A stretch of 34,352 bases of DNA from Candidatus Hebobacteria bacterium (GCA_029821885.1 JALGXV010000005.1:1-34352), one strand, 5' to 3'; counted from the stretch's first letter, positions 1 to 8,780 are shown. Translations and numbers: made by a program. Notes: generated by a model from the sequence alone, not told the origin.

Positions 1-175
1 GCAGGGAGAGGGGAACGTAGTCTGGGTAGCTCCGTAGGTAGCTGTCGCCAAGAGGTACGAAATCGCGGCCACGAGGTTGGAGGTTCGCGGTCTGAGGTGG
101 TAGAATAGGGGTGTAACATACCATCGCCGGACGCGGTGGGCGAACGCTGAAAAAGCCAGAGCAGACCTAGCGAAA

Positions 176-205
176 ACGGGTCCCCGAGTTTCCTCGAAGA
201 CCCGT
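176..205 (-). terminator. Intrinsic terminator after initiator tRNA
   Basis: Read on the minus strand this is a hairpin with a 7-bp outer stem (199-205 with 176-182) and an inner 4-bp CGAG/CTCG stem, followed directly by a TTTT run. It begins 8 nt past the encoded CCA of the tRNA, where a tRNA terminator belongs. In positions 1-170 I see no convincing gene or RNA. Confidence 0.75.
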
Positions 206-213
206 CTCAGACT

Positions 214-290
<77 letters not shown>

Positions 291-300
291 TCGTGCCTTC

Positions 301-329
301 ACTATAGCACAGACCAACGCCAGTGTAAA
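301..329 (-). promoter_or_regulatory. Sigma-70-type promoter of the initiator tRNA
   Basis: On the minus strand a -35 TTTACA (324-329) and a -10 TATAGT (301-306) are separated by exactly 17 bp. Each hexamer matches the consensus at 5 of 6 positions. The tRNA 5' end lies 10 nt downstream of the -10, consistent with a short 5' leader removed by RNase P. Confidence 0.85.
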
Positions 330-360
330 CCCCCTGAACAGGCGCCTCCGACGTTCCTCT

Positions 361-1929
361 CTACTCCTCGAGTCGCTCAATCTGGGCGGTGAATTTGCGG
401 TCTCCCCGCCAAGCTCTGATCACGACCGCATCGCCCTTCTTCAGCTCACCCACGACGCTCTGGTAGGCCGCAACGTCGGTGATTTCCTGTCGGTTGATCC
501 TGAAGATGACGTCCCCCGATTGCATGCCGGCCCGCGCGCCCTGTCCACCAGGGCTGACCGCTCGTACAAGCACGCCGCCGGCAATGCCCATTTCCTTCGC
601 TCGATCCGCAGGAACCGTCTCGACGGTGAGGCCAAGCCTGCCGCCCTCGGCTCTCTTCGGCTTGCTCTCGACCGGTTCCAGTGACAGAGTCTCAACGGTC
701 ACCTCGAGGCTCACCGCCTCGCCGTCGCGGAGAACATCCACGGCCACGGTCTTGCCGGGCCTGGTATGCAGCACGGCGTTCACGAACTGGTCAACAGATG
801 TCATCTTCTCTCCGCCGTAGCGCAGGATCACGTCCTCGGCCTGCAGGCCGCCGCGTGAGGCCGCGGTGTCGGGCAGCACTTCCTCCACGAACACGCCGTG
901 CTCGGCCTCATAGACGGACTTCAGAGTGGGTGTCAGCGGAGAGACGAGGACGCCGAGCTGGCCTCTGACCACGGGCTCGCCACCCTTGAGCGCTTCGATG
1001 ACGGACTTCGTGTTCTCGTCGATGGGAACTGCAAACCCGACGCCGATATTGCCGCCGATGGGGCTGGTGAATATCGCTTGATTGATGCCAACGACCTCGG
1101 CCTTGATGTTGACGAGCGGTCCTCCACTGCTGCCGGGGTTGATGGGCGCGTCGGTCTGGATCAGGTCCCTGTACGGCCTGCCGGGAATGTCGGACTGAAG
1201 CTGGCGGTCCTTCGCGCTGATCACACCCACGGTGACAGTCGGCTCGAACCGCAGAGCGCTGTCGAAGCGGCCGCCGACGATGCCGCTGGTGGATGATCGA
1301 GCGGCCCCAAAGGGATAGCCGATGGCCATCACCCACGAGCCCACCTTGGACAGGTCGGCATTCCCCAACTTAGCGGCCTTGAGCTTCCGGTCTGACTCTA
1401 TCTTGATGACGGCCAGATCACTGAGCGCGTCGGCGCCGACGACCTCCGCCGGGTGGGCCTCGCCATCGGGGAAGTGCACTGTCACCTTGTCTGCTGATCC
1501 GACGACGTGGTTGTTGGTGAGTATGTAGCCTTCCGGGTCAATGACCACGCCCGAGCCCTGACCCATCGCGGGCTCTTGAGGGCCCGAAGGCGGCCTGCCA
1601 GGGCCCGGGAAGGGAAACCCCGGTCCGAAGAAGTCGCGGAAGCGTTCCGGGATGTCGTATTCCTCCGTGACGACATCGTCCTTGCGTGCGCTCTGCTCTA
1701 CTTCGATGAAGACGACTGCGGGCTTGACCTCGTCGGCCATCCAGTTGAGACCGGCCTGGAGTGCCTCGAGGACCGCCAGGTCGGCGGGCGGCGCGGCTTC
1801 GGCCGCGGTCTGAGATGTGCGACCCGTCCAGGTCGCGGCAGCGATGCCGATTACCAGTATGAGAAGGAAGCCAACGGGCCACGCGAACTTGGCGTAGCTT
1901 CTCCCGGAGTTGGACTTGTTGACGTACAT
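361..1929 (-). CDS. htrA: HtrA/DegP-type serine protease with two PDZ domains
   Basis: Membrane-anchored periplasmic protease/chaperone of family S1C, 522 aa. Residues 17-34 form a single N-terminal membrane segment. The trypsin-like domain holds the triad His141 (TNNHVV), Asp171 (LSDLAV) and Ser268 (NPGSSGGPL). Two PDZ domains follow at about 340-420 and 430-520. The frame stays open to 2013, but the ATG at 1929 has an AGGAGGGA ribosome site just upstream and begins a sensible anchor, so I chose it. An insertion of about 20 residues sits between the GYPFG strand and the TVTVGVISA strand (about 208-231), where family members are usually shorter. It is the last protein gene before the tRNA, separated by 130 nt from the upstream small membrane protein. 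Confidence 0.93.
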   Translation of the reverse strand: MYVNKSNSGRSYAKFAWPVGFLLILVIGIAAATWTGRTSQTAAEAAPPADLAVLEALQAGLNWMADEVKPAVVFIEVEQSARKDDVVTEEYDIPERFRDFFGPGFPFPGPGRPPSGPQEPAMGQGSGVVIDPEGYILTNNHVVGSADKVTVHFPDGEAHPAEVVGADALSDLAVIKIESDRKLKAAKLGNADLSKVGSWVMAIGYPFGAARSSTSGIVGGRFDSALRFEPTVTVGVISAKDRQLQSDIPGRPYRDLIQTDAPINPGSSGGPLVNIKAEVVGINQAIFTSPIGGNIGVGFAVPIDENTKSVIEALKGGEPVVRGQLGVLVSPLTPTLKSVYEAEHGVFVEEVLPDTAASRGGLQAEDVILRYGGEKMTSVDQFVNAVLHTRPGKTVAVDVLRDGEAVSLEVTVETLSLEPVESKPKRAEGGRLGLTVETVPADRAKEMGIAGGVLVRAVSPGGQGARAGMQSGDVIFRINRQEITDVAAYQSVVGELKKGDAVVIRAWRGDRKFTAQIERLEE

Positions 1930-2059
1930 TCCATCCCTCCTACGGATGATTGCGTGCGGCCCTGTTCCACTTCGGGGGCCCCAGGTGATACCCCTGTGCC
2001 GTAGGTCGAACACGTATGAACGATGGCTGATTCCGGCGGCAGTCTGGGCCTCGCCGAGC

Positions 2060-2455
2060 CTAGTCGTCTTCGGAGTCGGACCTTCTCGAGAGCATCTGAA
2101 TGAGTTCGTTTATCTCCTCTTGCGCCCGTTCCGCGCTGCGCGAGATCGCCCGCTTCGCCGCCTCAAGCTGATCGATGAGGCGCTGACGCTGGTCCCGCGT
2201 CATCTGCCGCGCGTCCCGCAGCATGGTGCGAAGACGTTCGAGTTCCGCCTCCGCGCGCTCGGTTTCGCCCCGTCCGATCGCCTCGGCTGCGTCACGGGCG
2301 CATTCCAGCATGGATGTGAGCCCGGACTCCTGGCCAGCAGTACCTTCCTCTATGAGCCTATCCAGGTCCGCTCGAATGAGACGGATCTGCCATATAGCAT
2401 ACCCATTCGCGGCAATCAGCAGCACGAGCAGCAAGAGCAGAAGACAGCCCCTCAT
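2060..2455 (-). CDS. Small membrane-anchored coiled-coil protein, unknown function
   Basis: 131 aa. The start at ATG 2455 is preceded by AGGAGG; an in-frame GTG at 2491 would overlap the holB stop and adds only a basic tail. Residues 4-20 are a leucine-rich membrane segment (or uncleaved signal), and the rest is a highly charged Glu/Arg-rich helix with heptad-like spacing, ending in a serine/acidic tail. No enzymatic motif is visible. It follows holB at a distance of 28 nt and could be co-transcribed with it. I do not recognise the family; a membrane-tethered coiled-coil of the septum/envelope type is only a guess. Confidence 0.7.
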   Translation of the reverse strand: MRGCLLLLLLVLLIAANGYAIWQIRLIRADLDRLIEEGTAGQESGLTSMLECARDAAEAIGRGETERAEAELERLRTMLRDARQMTRDQRQRLIDQLEAAKRAISRSAERAQEEINELIQMLSRRSDSEDD

Positions 2456-2483
2456 ACGCCTCCTCTCCCCCCCTGAGCCGCGC

Positions 2484-3620
2484 CTACCCACACCACGCCA
2501 CGAGACTGAGGGTTAGTGACTCGAGCGCGATGTCGATATTGGCGTTCCGCTGGAGAGCGTGCTTCGCCTCCAAGATGCTCTCGACGGCGCACTCGGCTCG
2601 GGCCGTGAAGTGAGGCCGGTACTGCCGCGTCAGAGCCTGTTCGTAATCGGGATTGAGCAGCGGGGCATCCTGACCGCCGGCCAGGAGATCCCGGTACCAT
2701 GATACCATGATGTCCAGGCACCAGGGAAGCTCCTCCCTGAGCTCACGATCGCCGACGGCGTGCTCCTCCTGTGGGTCACTGCCTGCTTCGACAGCAAGCT
2801 CCTCTCCGCCATGCGATATCCGCGCGCGGGCCAGCTCGGCGGCCTGCCACTTGATGTCCTCCGCGAGCCGCAGGCTCTCGGGCACGCTGCGCTCGCCTAT
2901 TGCCGCGCACAGATTCAGCAAAGCGTCCCTCACTCTGAGCACCTCGGGCCGCTCTGCTGCGCGGATCGCCCACGCGATCCGGCCCCCGGACAGCCGGGCG
3001 AGCGAAGCGGCAGCCGCCTCAGACAGCCCAAGTCCGATAAGGTGGTTCTCGATGGCGCCGCTGCCGGCAAGCTGGAAGACGACCTCCTGGCACCGAGAGA
3101 CGACGGTGGGCAAGAGGGTGGAGGGCTCGGAGGTGACGAGGAGGAGAACCACGTGCGGCGGCGGCTCCTCCAACAGCTTGAGCAGGGCATTTCCGGCCTC
3201 CGCGGTCAGGCGGTCGGCCGGGGAGATGACGTAGACCTTGTGCCTGCCAATGGCAGGTTTCAGGTAGGCATCCTGGATGAGCGGAAGGGGGGCCTGCCGA
3301 GGCTTGCGAGGGTTCTGGCGGATCTGGTCAATGCTGATCTCCGTGCGCCGTCTGCCTTCGGCGTCGCTGCCAATGCCGACAACTCGCACGTCTGGGTGTC
3401 GGCCGCCGGAGGTGAGCCGGCACGACCGACAGGCGCCGCAGGGGAGGCCGTGCCCGGTATCCTCGCAGTTGAGGGCCTGCGCGAACAGAGCTGCGGCGGT
3501 GGATTTGCCCACCGACTCGGGGCCGGTGAACAGATAGGCATGGGCGACGCGCTCCCGGCAGAGCGCGTTGCGCAGGACCGAGACCGTCCTCTCCTGTCCG
3601 ACGAGGTCCTCGAGCCTCAA
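2484..3620 (-). CDS. holB: DNA polymerase III delta' subunit (clamp loader)
   Basis: 378-aa AAA+ protein of the replication clamp loader. Visible are Walker A GPESVGKS (33-40), a four-cysteine zinc site (Cys52, 61, 64, 67), the degenerate Walker B/sensor region VISPADRLTAEAGNALLKLL (131-150) and the SRC motif at 175-177. The region before KVYVISP is about a dozen residues longer than usual (102-120). The start must be TTG at 3620: the frame is closed by a TAG at 3633-3635 and no other start codon lies between. It follows darA by 15 nt in the tmk-darA-holB order known from Firmicutes. Confidence 0.93.
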   Translation of the reverse strand: MRLEDLVGQERTVSVLRNALCRERVAHAYLFTGPESVGKSTAAALFAQALNCEDTGHGLPCGACRSCRLTSGGRHPDVRVVGIGSDAEGRRRTEISIDQIRQNPRKPRQAPLPLIQDAYLKPAIGRHKVYVISPADRLTAEAGNALLKLLEEPPPHVVLLLVTSEPSTLLPTVVSRCQEVVFQLAGSGAIENHLIGLGLSEAAAASLARLSGGRIAWAIRAAERPEVLRVRDALLNLCAAIGERSVPESLRLAEDIKWQAAELARARISHGGEELAVEAGSDPQEEHAVGDRELREELPWCLDIMVSWYRDLLAGGQDAPLLNPDYEQALTRQYRPHFTARAECAVESILEAKHALQRNANIDIALESLTLSLVAWCG

Positions 3621-3635
3621 CTCCCACTCACCCTA

Positions 3636-3965
3636 TCAGAGCTTCTCCGCTCGCTCGACGTTCAGCACGAAGACCGTAGCGCCGCCAACCTGCACCTTGA
3701 CAGGGTTGGGGATACAGGTGCCGATGGGCTCAATCGTCGGTGGGAAGACGTTGACCAGCTGCTCGCGGGTCTTCGAATGGGCCGCGATGACCTCGATGAC
3801 TTCGTCGACTTGGTCCTCATCCACCCCGATGAGGAACGTCACGTTCCCCTCGCGGAGAAGCCCGCCCGTGGTCGCGATGTTGGTGAACTTGTAGCCTCTC
3901 TCGAGCAGCGCGTCAGTGACCTTCCGCTGGTCCTTATCCTGGACGACCGCGATGACGAGCTTCAT
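3636..3965 (-). CDS. darA: Cyclic-di-AMP receptor DarA/PstA (YaaQ family)
   Basis: 109 aa, the exact usual length of this PII-like c-di-AMP binding family. The N-terminus MKLVIAVVQDKD, the loop TTGGLLREGNVTFLIG and the helix VDEVIEVI are characteristic. The start ATG overlaps the tmk stop as ATGA (3962-3965), so translation is likely coupled. The family is a trimeric signal receptor whose downstream target is poorly understood. Its position between tmk and holB is conserved in Bacillus and relatives, and it implies that this organism makes c-di-AMP, although no cyclase is in the window. Confidence 0.93.
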   Translation of the reverse strand: MKLVIAVVQDKDQRKVTDALLERGYKFTNIATTGGLLREGNVTFLIGVDEDQVDEVIEVIAAHSKTREQLVNVFPPTIEPIGTCIPNPVKVQVGGATVFVLNVERAEKL

Positions 3966-4618
3966 GGTGCCTCTCTCTTCCTCGCTGCAGACGGCAGCCG
4001 TCTTTCCAGCAAGCCCCGCACTACTGCCACGATCTCCCTCTGGACCGCCTCGACGGAGCCCCTCGCATCGACCATCTGCACCCGCTCCCGCTCAGCCTCG
4101 GCCAGTTCGCGGAAGCCCGCGGCTACGCGGGCCAGGAACTCGGGACCCTCCGATTCTAACCTATCCAGCCGCGCTGCGTCCAGTCGCGGCTCGGCCGAGG
4201 ACAGGTCGAGCACGAACGTGAGGTCGGGATTCAGCCCCCCCGTAGCGATCTCGTTGAGGCGCCGCAGGAGGGCCATGTCCATGCCCCTACCGTGCCCCTG
4301 GTAGGCCAGCGTGGAGTCGGCGTGACGCTCACATACGACCACCCGCCCCGCCTCCAGGGCGGGTCGGACGAGCTGGGCGACGTGCAGCGCCCGATCTGAG
4401 AGATAGAGGAACAGTTCCGCCTCCCGCGTGATGGCGAGCGCGGGCGCAAGCAGAATCTCTCGCAGGCGAACGCCCACCTCTGTGCCGCCGGGCTCGCGCG
4501 TCGCCACCGCGTCATATCCATGCTCTCGCAGCCACTCCACGAGCCGGCGCGCCTGGGTGGTCTTACCCGATCCGTCGATGCCCTCGATGGTTATGAAGAC
4601 CCCTCGCATCGCTACCAT
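3962..4618 (-). CDS. tmk: Thymidylate kinase
   Basis: 218 aa; phosphorylates dTMP to dTDP in dTTP synthesis. The P-loop EGIDGSGKTTQ is at 12-22, REPGG at 41-45, and the DR-LH helix and CERHADSTLAYQG substrate motif at about 75-108. Two ATGs, 4618 and 4609, are possible; the first overlaps the EndoQ stop by 7 nt and neither has a strong ribosome site. Tmk is coupled downstream to darA by an ATGA overlap. Confidence 0.95.
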   Translation of the reverse strand: MVAMRGVFITIEGIDGSGKTTQARRLVEWLREHGYDAVATREPGGTEVGVRLREILLAPALAITREAELFLYLSDRALHVAQLVRPALEAGRVVVCERHADSTLAYQGHGRGMDMALLRRLNEIATGGLNPDLTFVLDLSSAEPRLDAARLDRLESEGPEFLARVAAGFRELAEAERERVQMVDARGSVEAVQREIVAVVRGLLERRLPSAARKREAP

Positions 4619-5826
4619 CCCATCGATATCTGCGTGTCGGAGCCGTCCGCCACCGCCTTGCCGTAGCGGCCCCCGCCACCGGCCAGGAGCGGCAGCGCCC
4701 CTTCTCGCGCCTGGACGATCAGATCGGCCAGCTTCTTCCCCACAACCAACTCCAATTCCCCGCGATCAGTCCCATGGAGGACGTTCATTTCCGTGCCAAA
4801 ACGGTTCAGCAGCCGTCCCAGCGACACGGCCCCGATCCCCGGCAGGAACTGCAGTGGCACCTGGTAGTTGTACCGGGGCCTGTGACCGGGCGGCCGCGGC
4901 TCAGCATAGTCCGCGATCTCGGCGATTCGGTCGAGCACTCCCTTGACGATCCGCTCGCCCCCGCAGACGGGACAGAGAATAGCAGGCGGGTCGGCATGAG
5001 CTATCTGCTCGCACTGGAGGCAGAAGGTCCTGTGGTACTTCCCCAGACGTGGGTCGAGCCCGTAGTTCGCCATCACCTTGCGTCCTCGCTCCCGCCGCAA
5101 GGCCCGGACCACCTCCTGGAAACTGGCTTCCTCGAGCCAGAGGAGGTTGTACTCGCGAGCGATCTTGGGAAGGGAGTGGGCATCGGAGTTCGAGAGGAGG
5201 GTCAGCTCCTTCAGCTCGCCGATCCGATCGGCCAGATGGCTGTCCGCGCTCAGCCCCAGTTCCAGGGCCGCAAGATGAGTGGTTCCCCCGTCGCCGAACA
5301 TCTCGGACAGGCGCCGCCCGCAGCTTCCATAGGGGCTCTTGTGTGGCGTGAAGGCATGCGCCGGCACGAACACCCCGCCGGCTGCGGTGGCCATCCGGAG
5401 CAGATCGCGCGCTGGCGCCCGGCAGCGCTGGGAACTGAGATCAAGGTTGGTCACCAAACGCCGCAGGAAGCCAACGAAGACCTCGAGCTGGTCGCGATGC
5501 GCGAAGTAGGAGATGTGGTGCGAGGCGCTGCCATCCTCCTCCACCGTCTCCAGCTCGCAGCCCAGAACAATGGTGGTCGAGCCGCGATAGCGCAGGCCGC
5601 CGCTGGGGAGCTCTACCATCTCGCCGGAGTCGACCAGAGCGTCGATGTCCTGCATCACGGCGGGAGAGCCGCAGTCGATGACTCCCGCGATATCGATGCC
5701 CTTCCGAGTGGCGCATTCCTTCGCTATGTTCTCGAAGGTGAGGTCGCGGGCGGCCGTGATCTTGACCGGTCGCCCGGCGCTGGTCCGCCCTATATGGATG
5801 TGGAGATCGGCATAGAACGTGCGCAT
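4612..5826 (-). CDS. Endonuclease Q-like DNA repair nuclease (PHP domain)
   Basis: 404 aa. The N-terminal PHP metal-dependent domain shows DLHIH (His9, His11), GCELET (Glu91), PAHAFTPHKS (His157) and SNSDAHS (Asp215, His217). A zinc-ribbon follows with Cys269, Cys272, Cys285 and Cys288. The C-terminus has a helix-hairpin-helix-like LPGIGAVSLGRLL. This order matches EndoQ of Thermococcales and some Bacillus (YqxK), which nicks DNA 5' of deaminated bases (uracil, hypoxanthine, xanthine) and abasic sites. The start ATG at 5826 lacks a strong ribosome site but begins exactly at the conserved PHP motif. It sits between udk and tmk and close to dut. Confidence 0.88.
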   Translation of the reverse strand: MRTFYADLHIHIGRTSAGRPVKITAARDLTFENIAKECATRKGIDIAGVIDCGSPAVMQDIDALVDSGEMVELPSGGLRYRGSTTIVLGCELETVEEDGSASHHISYFAHRDQLEVFVGFLRRLVTNLDLSSQRCRAPARDLLRMATAAGGVFVPAHAFTPHKSPYGSCGRRLSEMFGDGGTTHLAALELGLSADSHLADRIGELKELTLLSNSDAHSLPKIAREYNLLWLEEASFQEVVRALRRERGRKVMANYGLDPRLGKYHRTFCLQCEQIAHADPPAILCPVCGGERIVKGVLDRIAEIADYAEPRPPGHRPRYNYQVPLQFLPGIGAVSLGRLLNRFGTEMNVLHGTDRGELELVVGKKLADLIVQAREGALPLLAGGGGRYGKAVADGSDTQISMGW

Positions 5827-5844
5827 CGCGTCATCACACAGCGG

Positions 5845-6447
5845 TCATTTCAGACCGGCGCCCTTCGGCATGGGCGGCGCGCCGAGAGAGCTCTGCGCCT
5901 CCCGGGCGGCTTGCGACAGCAACTCCTCACGCCTGGCGCGTTCACCAGCACCACCGGGTACGATGATGTCGGCGTCCCTCTTCGTGGGCTCGCAGAACTC
6001 CTCGTGCCGGTAGCGGACCGAGTCCAGGTAGAAGTCGCAGATCCCGTCCAGGTCGTAGCCCAAGGCCAGATTGCGTCTGATACGGCGGACGATCCGTTCG
6101 TCCGCGGGCGCGTCAACGAACAGCTTCAGATCCATCATCTCTCTCAGCTCGGGATCGTACAGCACGAGGATGCCTTCGACGATGACGACACCCGCACCGT
6201 CTCGGCGGGCGGCCGCCACGTCCTTCCTCAGAAGCGAGAAGTCGAACGAGTCGGGATGGTTATGATCGGGCCAGGTTCGTCCGCCGGCCGGCGCCGCATG
6301 GCGAGGCAGCTCCTCAGACTTGCGGAAGTACCGGTCCTGGTTGATGACATCGACGGGCAGGGGACCGAGGAGCGCACGCAACTGCTCGGCTACACACGTC
6401 TTGCCCGCCGCGCTTCCGCCGCCGATGCCGATCACAAAGGCAGGCAT
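5845..6447 (-). CDS. udk: Uridine kinase family P-loop kinase
   Basis: 200 aa. The start ATG at 6447 begins directly at the domain; the frame runs open to 6645 but that part encodes no recognisable protein and overlaps dut. Walker A GGGSAAGKT is at 9-17, INQDRYF at about 34-40, the base-binding HPDSFDF motif follows, then VIVEGILVL (Walker B-like) and the Arg-rich lid. The family phosphorylates uridine/cytidine with ATP or GTP for pyrimidine salvage. The gene is 10 nt downstream of dut and 18 nt upstream of the EndoQ gene. A related kinase specificity cannot be excluded. Confidence 0.88.
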   Translation of the reverse strand: MPAFVIGIGGGSAAGKTCVAEQLRALLGPLPVDVINQDRYFRKSEELPRHAAPAGGRTWPDHNHPDSFDFSLLRKDVAAARRDGAGVVIVEGILVLYDPELREMMDLKLFVDAPADERIVRRIRRNLALGYDLDGICDFYLDSVRYRHEEFCEPTKRDADIIVPGGAGERARREELLSQAAREAQSSLGAPPMPKGAGLK

Positions 6448-6457
6448 GGCAGTGCCT

Positions 6458-6907
6458 TCATTCTCCCGTATGCCCGAATCCGCCCTCGCCGCGCGCCGTC
6501 GCGCCCAGCTCCCCACACAGCTCGACCCTGGCCCTAACCGCGGGTGCGACCACGAGCTGCGCGATTCGATCCCCACGTGTGACGCGGAAAGGCTCTCGAC
6601 CGTGGTTGATGAGGACAACGCAGACCTCACCGCGGTAGTCAGCATCGATCGTGCCGGGGGCGTTGACCATGGTCACACCGAACTTCGCCGCCAGGCCGCT
6701 GCGAGGCCGGACCTGGCCCTCGTAGCCTGGCGGGAGCGCGATCTTGATCCCGGTCGGAATGGTGTCGAACTCCCCCGGCGCGAGTTCGACAGGCTCTGGG
6801 ACGGCCGCCCGAAGATCCATCCCCGCCGCCTGCTCACTCATATAGGTCGGCGGCGGCAGATCGCGGGCTTCTGGAAGCTGCTCGACGCGCAGAACGATGG
6901 TGCTCAA
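6458..6907 (-). CDS. dut: dUTP diphosphatase
   Basis: 149 aa; hydrolyses dUTP to dUMP and pyrophosphate. All five trimeric dUTPase motifs are present: AGMDLRA, RPRSGLA, the Asp-bearing GTIDADYRGEV, RGDRIAQLV and the Phe-containing RGEGGFGHTG tail. The open frame continues to a TTG at 7012 with no ribosome site. The in-frame TTG at 6907 gives the normal family length and starts right before the first strand, so I prefer it, although its ribosome site is also weak. It is the first gene of a close-packed run with udk, EndoQ and tmk. Confidence 0.93.
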   Translation of the reverse strand: MSTIVLRVEQLPEARDLPPPTYMSEQAAGMDLRAAVPEPVELAPGEFDTIPTGIKIALPPGYEGQVRPRSGLAAKFGVTMVNAPGTIDADYRGEVCVVLINHGREPFRVTRGDRIAQLVVAPAVRARVELCGELGATARGEGGFGHTGE

Positions 6908-7079
6908 CAGTCCGTCGCTGTCCCTGAAGTTGGTGCCCTCTTCTCCGCCCTCGGCCCCGGGACCTCCCGCTTCTGCGCGGCCGGAGGGCGCGGCGGTGTC
7001 GCGACGAGACAATCAGGCGAGAGATGCCGGCGTTGCTGATCCTCTCGAGGGCAGAGAGGTCACGAAACGAAGGCCGGGC

Positions 7080-7952
7080 TCAGTCGAGTCGCCGCGCGCC
7101 CACATAATTGCGGTAGTAGTAGCCCTTTTCCAGACTATCGACGCGAACGCGCCCCCTCCCGCTGGAGGCGTGGATGAAGTCGCCCTCTCCGACGTAGATG
7201 CCGACATGCGAGATGCCTCGGCCGTTTGTGTTGAAGAACACCAGGTCACCCGATTGAAGCTCTGTCCTGGAGACCTGCCGGCCGAGCTTGTACAGAGCAC
7301 TTGAGTTGTGGGGAGCATCGATCCCGTGAACGGCGAGGACCCGCGCAACTAGCCCGGAACAGTCCATTCCACGCGTGGTCATGCCGCCGTAGCGGTACCT
7401 CACACCGCGATACTTCATGGCCGTCTGCACGAAGCTGTTTCCCTCCGTGCTTCCACTTCGAGGTGCAGCCGGGATCGTCAGGCGGATGCCCACAGGGAGG
7501 ACGGCATCGAGCTGCAGCCCGTTCATGTCGGCCAGGGCCCCCGCCGTGGTCCCATACCGGCGAGCTATCCGCCAAAGGCAGTCGCCCTTCTGGACGACGT
7601 AGAGATCCTGTGCCGGCTCCTCCTCCGTCGTCGGCACTGTTAGCCGCAGTCCCAGGGGCAAGGTCGAATCAAGAGACAGCCCGTTCGCATGGGCCAGCGT
7701 ACGTACCGGGACCCCGTGTTTTCGTGCGAGTGCCCACAGGGTGTCTCCGGCCTGCACCACGTGGGTAAGGGGACGGTCCTGCTGCGCAGCCGCTTCTGTC
7801 GTCGGAGATGCGGGGGACTGCTGGTGTCCAACAGCGGATTCGGCATAGGGCTCGCCGGCTGCAGTCGGCGTATCGGCGACGACTGCTCCGATGATGCTGC
7901 ATAGAAGCCCGGCCACGGCGACGATGACTGCTCTTGTGTCTGGTCTCGGCAA
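7080..7952 (-). CDS. Secreted peptidoglycan hydrolase: two LysM + NlpC/P60
   Basis: 290 aa. N-terminal signal/anchor (about 8-26), a Ser/Ala/Gln linker, LysM repeats at about 63-107 and 117-161 (both with GDTLW/GDCLW cores), then an NlpC/P60 domain with catalytic Cys198 (GMDCSGL), His249 (SHVGIYVG) and a third polar His261 (FIHASS). The family cleaves peptide stems of peptidoglycan, typically gamma-D-Glu-mDAP bonds. The start is one of two TTG codons; the one at 7952 has GGGGAG six nt upstream, while the one at 7958 abuts it. The 160 nt upstream contain no gene. A perfect 6-bp inverted repeat (7041-7046/7054-7059) lies just past the stop. Confidence 0.92.
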   Translation of the reverse strand: MPRPDTRAVIVAVAGLLCSIIGAVVADTPTAAGEPYAESAVGHQQSPASPTTEAAAQQDRPLTHVVQAGDTLWALARKHGVPVRTLAHANGLSLDSTLPLGLRLTVPTTEEEPAQDLYVVQKGDCLWRIARRYGTTAGALADMNGLQLDAVLPVGIRLTIPAAPRSGSTEGNSFVQTAMKYRGVRYRYGGMTTRGMDCSGLVARVLAVHGIDAPHNSSALYKLGRQVSRTELQSGDLVFFNTNGRGISHVGIYVGEGDFIHASSGRGRVRVDSLEKGYYYRNYVGARRLD

Positions 7953-8120
7953 CGCCAACTCCCCGGCGGCAGACCCTGGATAGATGCGTTACGCCTATGT
8001 GGTATATTCCGGCCGACGACCCAAACGCCCGCCCGGGTCGCTGAACTGCCCTTCCCCCCCGCCTGGCGCGCCAGAGCCACGAGAGGCTACCAGAAACAAG
8101 CCATTACGGCAAGCCCCGTT

Positions 8121-8780
8121 TCAGGGCTGGGCCGCCAAGCTCGCGGCCGGAGTTACCACGCCAATCCCGGCCTGTGGGTAGAGGCCGAGAATCAGCAGCG
8201 CCGCCAGCAGCAGAGCGATCCAGAGGACGCGGACCCCGCTCGGGTGAGGAGGTCGGTATAAAGTGGCGGTGAGGAACGCGGGTACCAGGGCAGCGAAGCT
8301 GCCGGCCATGGCGGCCACTGCGGCCCACCCCCATCCCGCCGACAGCAGAGAGCGGTAGATGAGGATCTTCGCATGGAAGCCCAACGCCGGAGGAAGGCCC
8401 ACAAGGCTCAGCCATGCGACGAGCAATCCGGCCGTGGCCAGCCCCCGCCGCGGGGACTCGTGCTCAGCGGCCGCGCCCAGGCTCGCGGCACCCAGGGCGG
8501 CGGCGAGCAGAACCGAGAGCAGCTGCAGAAGAGCCGCGGTCAGCCCGGCGCTCGCCGGCGCTCGGACGGCAGCGGCCAGTCCGAGCAGCGGGTAGGAAAG
8601 CCCCGCGATGACGATCCATGTGAACGCCCGCGAGACTACCGCATGCGCCTCCGGGACCCGTTCTCCTTCCACCGCTCGGCGCGGCCGTATGGCCCACACG
8701 GTGGCTACGAGCAGAAACAGCAGGCCGCCGACAAGGAGTCCCTCTTCCACCATGCGCTTGGCCAGCGAGGGGTCGCTCAT
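8121..8780 (-). CDS. NuoN/MrpD-like C-terminal half membrane subunit
   Basis: 219 aa, about six to seven membrane helices. The segment LSLVGLPPALGFHAKILIY matches the broken helix of the complex I antiporter-like subunits, including the Lys of the GFxxK motif, but the N-terminal two-thirds of a normal NuoN are absent. The start ATG at 8780 overlaps the stop of the preceding subunit (ATGA). The same frame is open up to 9584, but that part is antisense-like Arg/Ala-rich sequence overlapping the upstream gene and I do not count it. Together with the upstream gene it forms a translationally coupled pair; no other complex I or Mrp subunits are in the window. Confidence 0.75.
   Translation of the reverse strand: MSDPSLAKRMVEEGLLVGGLLFLLVATVWAIRPRRAVEGERVPEAHAVVSRAFTWIVIAGLSYPLLGLAAAVRAPASAGLTAALLQLLSVLLAAALGAASLGAAAEHESPRRGLATAGLLVAWLSLVGLPPALGFHAKILIYRSLLSAGWGWAAVAAMAGSFAALVPAFLTATLYRPPHPSGVRVLWIALLLAALLILGLYPQAGIGVVTPAASLAAQP

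Noticed and set aside
2760-4304. Long plus-strand open frame (about 514 codons) opposite holB, darA and tmk
   Set aside because: Antisense shadow of three unmistakable genes in high-GC DNA; no family features and no ribosome site.
4774-6537. Long plus-strand open frame opposite EndoQ and udk
   Set aside because: Mirror frame of conserved enzymes; composition typical of antisense of GC-rich genes.
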